Below, in pieces: positions 60,833 through 64,000 of a stretch of 64,000 nucleotides of DNA (its first letter is position 1; each line of letters starts with the position of its first letter). The notes beneath the pieces were generated by a model that worked only from the letters and a program-made list of their open reading frames with translations, did no database searches and was not told where the DNA came from. The translations under genes and the position numbers were made by a program. Source of the stretch: Pseudomonadales bacterium (GTDB taxonomy: Bacteria > Pseudomonadota > Gammaproteobacteria > Pseudomonadales > Azotimanducaceae); contig WLWP01000001.1 in NCBI GenBank assembly GCA_012103505.1, forward strand, positions 4,340,001 to 4,404,000. The letters are read 5' to 3'.

Positions 60833-61597
60833 ATGGCAAGACTAGAAGGAAAAGTAGCGATTATCACAGGCGGTGCCGGTGGTATCGGTCGAGCAGCTGG
60901 CCGTCTATTTGCCGCCGAGGGCGCAAATGTTCTCCTGGTGGACCTCGATGAGGAAGCGCTTGTGTCAGCGTGTGAGGAAGCGGGCACTAACCGAGTGACC
61001 TACTGTGTCGCCGACGTGACGAGAGCTGAGGACAACCAAATGATGGTCGACCTAGCCACCGAGAGATACGGCGGCGTCGATGTGTTTCTGGCTAACGCTG
61101 GCATCGAAGGTGATGTTGCTTCCATTGAAGACTATGACGAGGCGAGGTTCGATCAACTGATTGCGGTCAACGTAAAAGGACCGTTCTTAGGACTCAAGGC
61201 GAGCTTTCCGGCGATGACGAAACGCGGTGGTGGCAGTGTCATCATAACTTCCAGCGTGGCTGGCGTACGTGGTGCACCTAATTTGGCGCCCTATGTCACA
61301 AGTAAGCATGCTGTTATCGGTTTGATGAAATCCGCCGCGAGAGAAGGTGCGCCTAAACGAATTCGTGTTAACACAGTTAACCCATCGCCGGTCGAAACTA
61401 GAATGATGCGCAGTCTAGAAGAGGGGATCGCGCCTGGAGATAGCGAAGCCGCGAGGGCACAGATGAAGGCCAACATCCCCTTGGGAAGATACGCAGAACC
61501 GCATGACATCGCCAAAGTCATGTTGTTTTTAGCGTCGGATGACAGTGAGTTCGTCACAGGGTCTGTCTACTTGGCGGATGGCGGTAGTAGCGCGTAA
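60833..61597 (+). CDS. Short-chain dehydrogenase/reductase
   Basis: GKVAIITGGAGGIGRAAGRLFAAEGANVLLVDLD, LANAGIEG, YVTSKHAVIGLMKSAA. Confidence 0.94.
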   Translation: MARLEGKVAIITGGAGGIGRAAGRLFAAEGANVLLVDLDEEALVSACEEAGTNRVTYCVADVTRAEDNQMMVDLATERYGGVDVFLANAGIEGDVASIEDYDEARFDQLIAVNVKGPFLGLKASFPAMTKRGGGSVIITSSVAGVRGAPNLAPYVTSKHAVIGLMKSAAREGAPKRIRVNTVNPSPVETRMMRSLEEGIAPGDSEAARAQMKANIPLGRYAEPHDIAKVMLFLASDDSEFVTGSVYLADGGSSA

Positions 61598-61605
61598 ACA
61601 TATCC

Positions 61606-61962
61606 GTGGATTGGGCGTCGTACAAATCGCTTTGCGATCAACCTAATCACTGGTCACGTTGGATGTTGGAGCGATCTGCCGAAGTCATCGAAGAACACCG
61701 TCTTGTGAGCATTGCAGCCAAACTGCGAACGACGCTCACTACTGAACCACTACCCAAGCCGGAAGATCACGTTGGTCCGGTCGAAACAGACATGTTTGTT
61801 TTAGAGCTAACGCAAGCAGAGCGCGATCGAATATTGCAAGCGATTGAACAAGCGTGTGAGGACAAGCAAAAGATGGTCGCCCTGGGCGAATCGCTTCGAA
61901 ATCTTGCAGGCTTTCGGGAGGCCTGGCAGGAATATGCGGCCTGGCAGAGAGGCGATGCGTAG
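61606..61962 (+). CDS. Small conserved-looking hypothetical protein
   Basis: 118-aa ORF tightly packed between the SDR and the biotin carboxylase (its stop abuts or overlaps the GTG at 61962). No family recognised. Confidence 0.7.
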   Translation: MDWASYKSLCDQPNHWSRWMLERSAEVIEEHRLVSIAAKLRTTLTTEPLPKPEDHVGPVETDMFVLELTQAERDRILQAIEQACEDKQKMVALGESLRNLAGFREAWQEYAAWQRGDA

Positions 61963-63281
61963 TGGTTAAAAAAGTACTGATTGCTAATCGAGGCGCTATT
62001 GCACGTCGCATTGTCCGAGCCTGCAACGAGCGTGGTATCGAGACCGTAGCGCTTTATTCAGAACCAGATATCGGTGCCCCCCATCTCGCCGAGGCAACAG
62101 AAACTTATCCCTTAGCCGGGTCCAGTGCTCAGGAAACCTATCTCAATCAGACGAAGCTATTTGAGATCATCGCGGCCACTAAGGCGGATAGCGTCCACCC
62201 AGGTTATGGTTTTCTAGCGGAGAGTACTGAATTCGCATCTGCTGTTATCGAACGGGGAGTTAAGTTCATCGGTCCAGACCCAAAGTGGCTTGAGCAGATG
62301 GGTGACAAGGTGGCAGCGCGTCGTTTGATGGCGCAATCAGGGTTTCCCACCTTTCCTGGTTCGGGCTTGATTACTGACCTCTCCCAAGCTTCAAGCGAAG
62401 CTGAAAAAATTGGCTATCCCGTGCTGGTGAAGCCCACGGGAGGCGGTGGTGGCATGGGTATGGAGAGGGTGGCGGACGCCGATGGGCTTGAGCGTGCTTT
62501 GAGTCGCGCAAAAGCGATAGCAGCCAGTGCGTTTTCATCAACAGGCATATATCTTGAAAAATTGGTTCAACAGCCAAGACACATTGAGTTTCAGATTATT
62601 GGTGATGGCCGGGGTGGCGCCATCCACGCTTTCGAACGAGAGTGCTCGATACAACGTCGTAATCAAAAACTGATTGAGGAAAGTCCTGCACCTGGACTCG
62701 CGGCGGAGGAGGTTTTGGCTATTGCGGACAAGGCGGCACAAGTTTGCGCAGACCTTGGCTACGACAGTGTTGGAACAATGGAGACGCTGTTGTCGCCTGA
62801 GGGTGAGTATGGGTTTTTGGAAATGAATACCAGGATTCAGGTTGAACATGGCGTCACAGAAGAAGTGACGGGGATTGATCTCGTTGGGTTACAACTGGAA
62901 CTATCTGATGGCGGTAGATTGCCTGACCAGATGAGCCGTACGGGCTTTGCTATAGAAGCGCGCATTTATGCTGAAGATCCGGATAGCTTTCTGCCGTCGA
63001 CGGGTCGACTAAGTGTGTTTCGGCCACCGGTTATGCAAGACGTTCGTGTCGAAACAGGCTACCAAGAAGGACAAACTGTAGGTCCATACTATGACGCGAT
63101 GCTGGCTAAGGTGATTGCGAAAGGGCACACTCGGGCGCTTGCGATTGGCAGGTTACTGGTCGCCCTAAAAGGATTTGAAATCATTGGTGTTGCAACAAAT
63201 CAGCCTTTGTTGGCAAGGGTATTGGGCAGCGCTGAATTTTTGGACGGTAACATTGATACTGGCTTTTTGGATAGAGGTTAA
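61962..63281 (+). CDS. Biotin carboxylase subunit (AccC/PccA-like, short)
   Basis: VLIANRGAIARRIVRACNERGIETVALYSEPD, PGYGFLAES, KPTGGGGGMGM, ECSIQRRNQKLIEESPAP, EMNTRIQVEHGVTEEVTGIDLV. Confidence 0.93.
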   Translation: MVKKVLIANRGAIARRIVRACNERGIETVALYSEPDIGAPHLAEATETYPLAGSSAQETYLNQTKLFEIIAATKADSVHPGYGFLAESTEFASAVIERGVKFIGPDPKWLEQMGDKVAARRLMAQSGFPTFPGSGLITDLSQASSEAEKIGYPVLVKPTGGGGGMGMERVADADGLERALSRAKAIAASAFSSTGIYLEKLVQQPRHIEFQIIGDGRGGAIHAFERECSIQRRNQKLIEESPAPGLAAEEVLAIADKAAQVCADLGYDSVGTMETLLSPEGEYGFLEMNTRIQVEHGVTEEVTGIDLVGLQLELSDGGRLPDQMSRTGFAIEARIYAEDPDSFLPSTGRLSVFRPPVMQDVRVETGYQEGQTVGPYYDAMLAKVIAKGHTRALAIGRLLVALKGFEIIGVATNQPLLARVLGSAEFLDGNIDTGFLDRG

Positions 63282-63292
63282 TAGGAGGGAGC

Positions 63293-63514
63293 ATGGCTCG
63301 GCATGATGTAGAGAGTGAAGTAACAGGAAGCGTTTGGAAGGTTTTGTTGGAAGTTGGCGCTAAGGTCGCTACTGGTGATGTGATCATGATCTTAGAATCG
63401 ATGAAAATGGAGATTCCAGTTGAGGCACCTGTTGACGGCACAGTCGCTGAGCTCCTCGTTGTTCCCGAAGATCAAGTTGAAGAGGATCAGGTTGTCGCGG
63501 TTGTTGAATCGTAG
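63293..63514 (+). CDS. Minimal biotin/lipoyl carrier protein (BCCP-like)
   Basis: 73 aa with biotinylation motif ILESMKMEIPVEAPVDGTV. Confidence 0.93.
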   Translation: MARHDVESEVTGSVWKVLLEVGAKVATGDVIMILESMKMEIPVEAPVDGTVAELLVVPEDQVEEDQVVAVVES

Positions 63515-64000
63515 GCTTCCAAACCCGTCAATGTCAGGGTACAGGTTGTTCCAAGCCCTCGCTCGCTAACCACTTCTATTCGTCCGTTGTGTCGATCTAC
63601 AACGGTTTTAACGAATCTCAATCCTAGCCCGGCACCGTGGTTTTGTGCGAGTTCCTGTGCTCGGGATCTGAAGTAGGGTTCGAAAATGTGTGGTAACTCT
63701 TCACGCGGGATACCAAAACCCTGATCTTTGACAACAACACGAACATTCTCCGTCATGACTTCGACAACGACGTTGATACGTGTGTTGTTAGGGCTGTATT
63801 TGATGGCGTTTGTTAACAAGTTTATCAGCGCACGCTCGAGAAGCTCGCCATTTGCTGAGATCCAGATCGGTTCTTCAGGCGCTTCTAACAACACCTGGAT
63901 GTCCTTTTCTTTGGCCAAAAAGAAGGTCTGATCGAGGGCATTCTGGCACACCTGCTCCAAATCTATGCTGTAGAACTCTATGTCCGCATGGAGTTGGAGG
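63487..64000 (-). CDS. Sensor histidine kinase, C-terminal ATPase part; continues beyond the window
   Basis: HATPase motifs LINLLTNAIKYSPNN (N box), VKDQGFGIP (G1), GAGLGLRFVKTVVDRHNGRIEVVSERGLGTTCTLTL (G2). The frame is open to the window edge. Confidence 0.92.
   Translation of the reverse strand, partial: LQLHADIEFYSIDLEQVCQNALDQTFFLAKEKDIQVLLEAPEEPIWISANGELLERALINLLTNAIKYSPNNTRINVVVEVMTENVRVVVKDQGFGIPREELPHIFEPYFRSRAQELAQNHGAGLGLRFVKTVVDRHNGRIEVVSERGLGTTCTLTLTGLEAYDSTTATT

Overview
This window looks like an ordinary gammaproteobacterial chromosome segment dominated by core genes. In order it contains: a dcw segment (mraY, truncated at the window edge, then murD, ftsW, murC, ftsQ, ftsA, ftsZ) without murG or ddl in their usual places; lpxC, a DciA/DUF721 gene, an M23 peptidase, secA and argJ; yacG-coaE-pilD-pilC-pilB on the minus strand facing a sigma-54-type pilA promoter; a second pilin, tRNA-Thr(CGT), an O-antigen-ligase/PglL-like gene and a TfpX/TfpZ-like gene; nadC, ampD, aceE, aceF; a cobalamin adenosyltransferase, an atypical response regulator and yajQ; groESL behind a sigma-32-like promoter and a perfect CIRCE; orphan pilin-like and secreted proteins; a GAF/HD-GYP protein; gspA/gspB-like genes; sbcB; an RHH plus atypical response-regulator pair; an AttEFGH-like ABC locus with a frameshifted permease; a REC-PAS-GGDEF-EAL gene with a frameshifting microdeletion in the EAL domain; and a PLP enzyme/SDR/unknown/biotin carboxylase/mini-BCCP operon. 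I saw no CRISPR array, prophage, transposase or rRNA. The best leads are the 15-bp degenerate repeat block and structured 3'UTR between ftsZ and lpxC, the RHH/response-regulator pair, the biotin carboxylase/BCCP operon with no adjacent carboxyltransferase, the EAL microdeletion, and the dual sigma-32/CIRCE control of groESL. I found no convincing entirely new large system. All family calls come from reading motifs, not from database searches.
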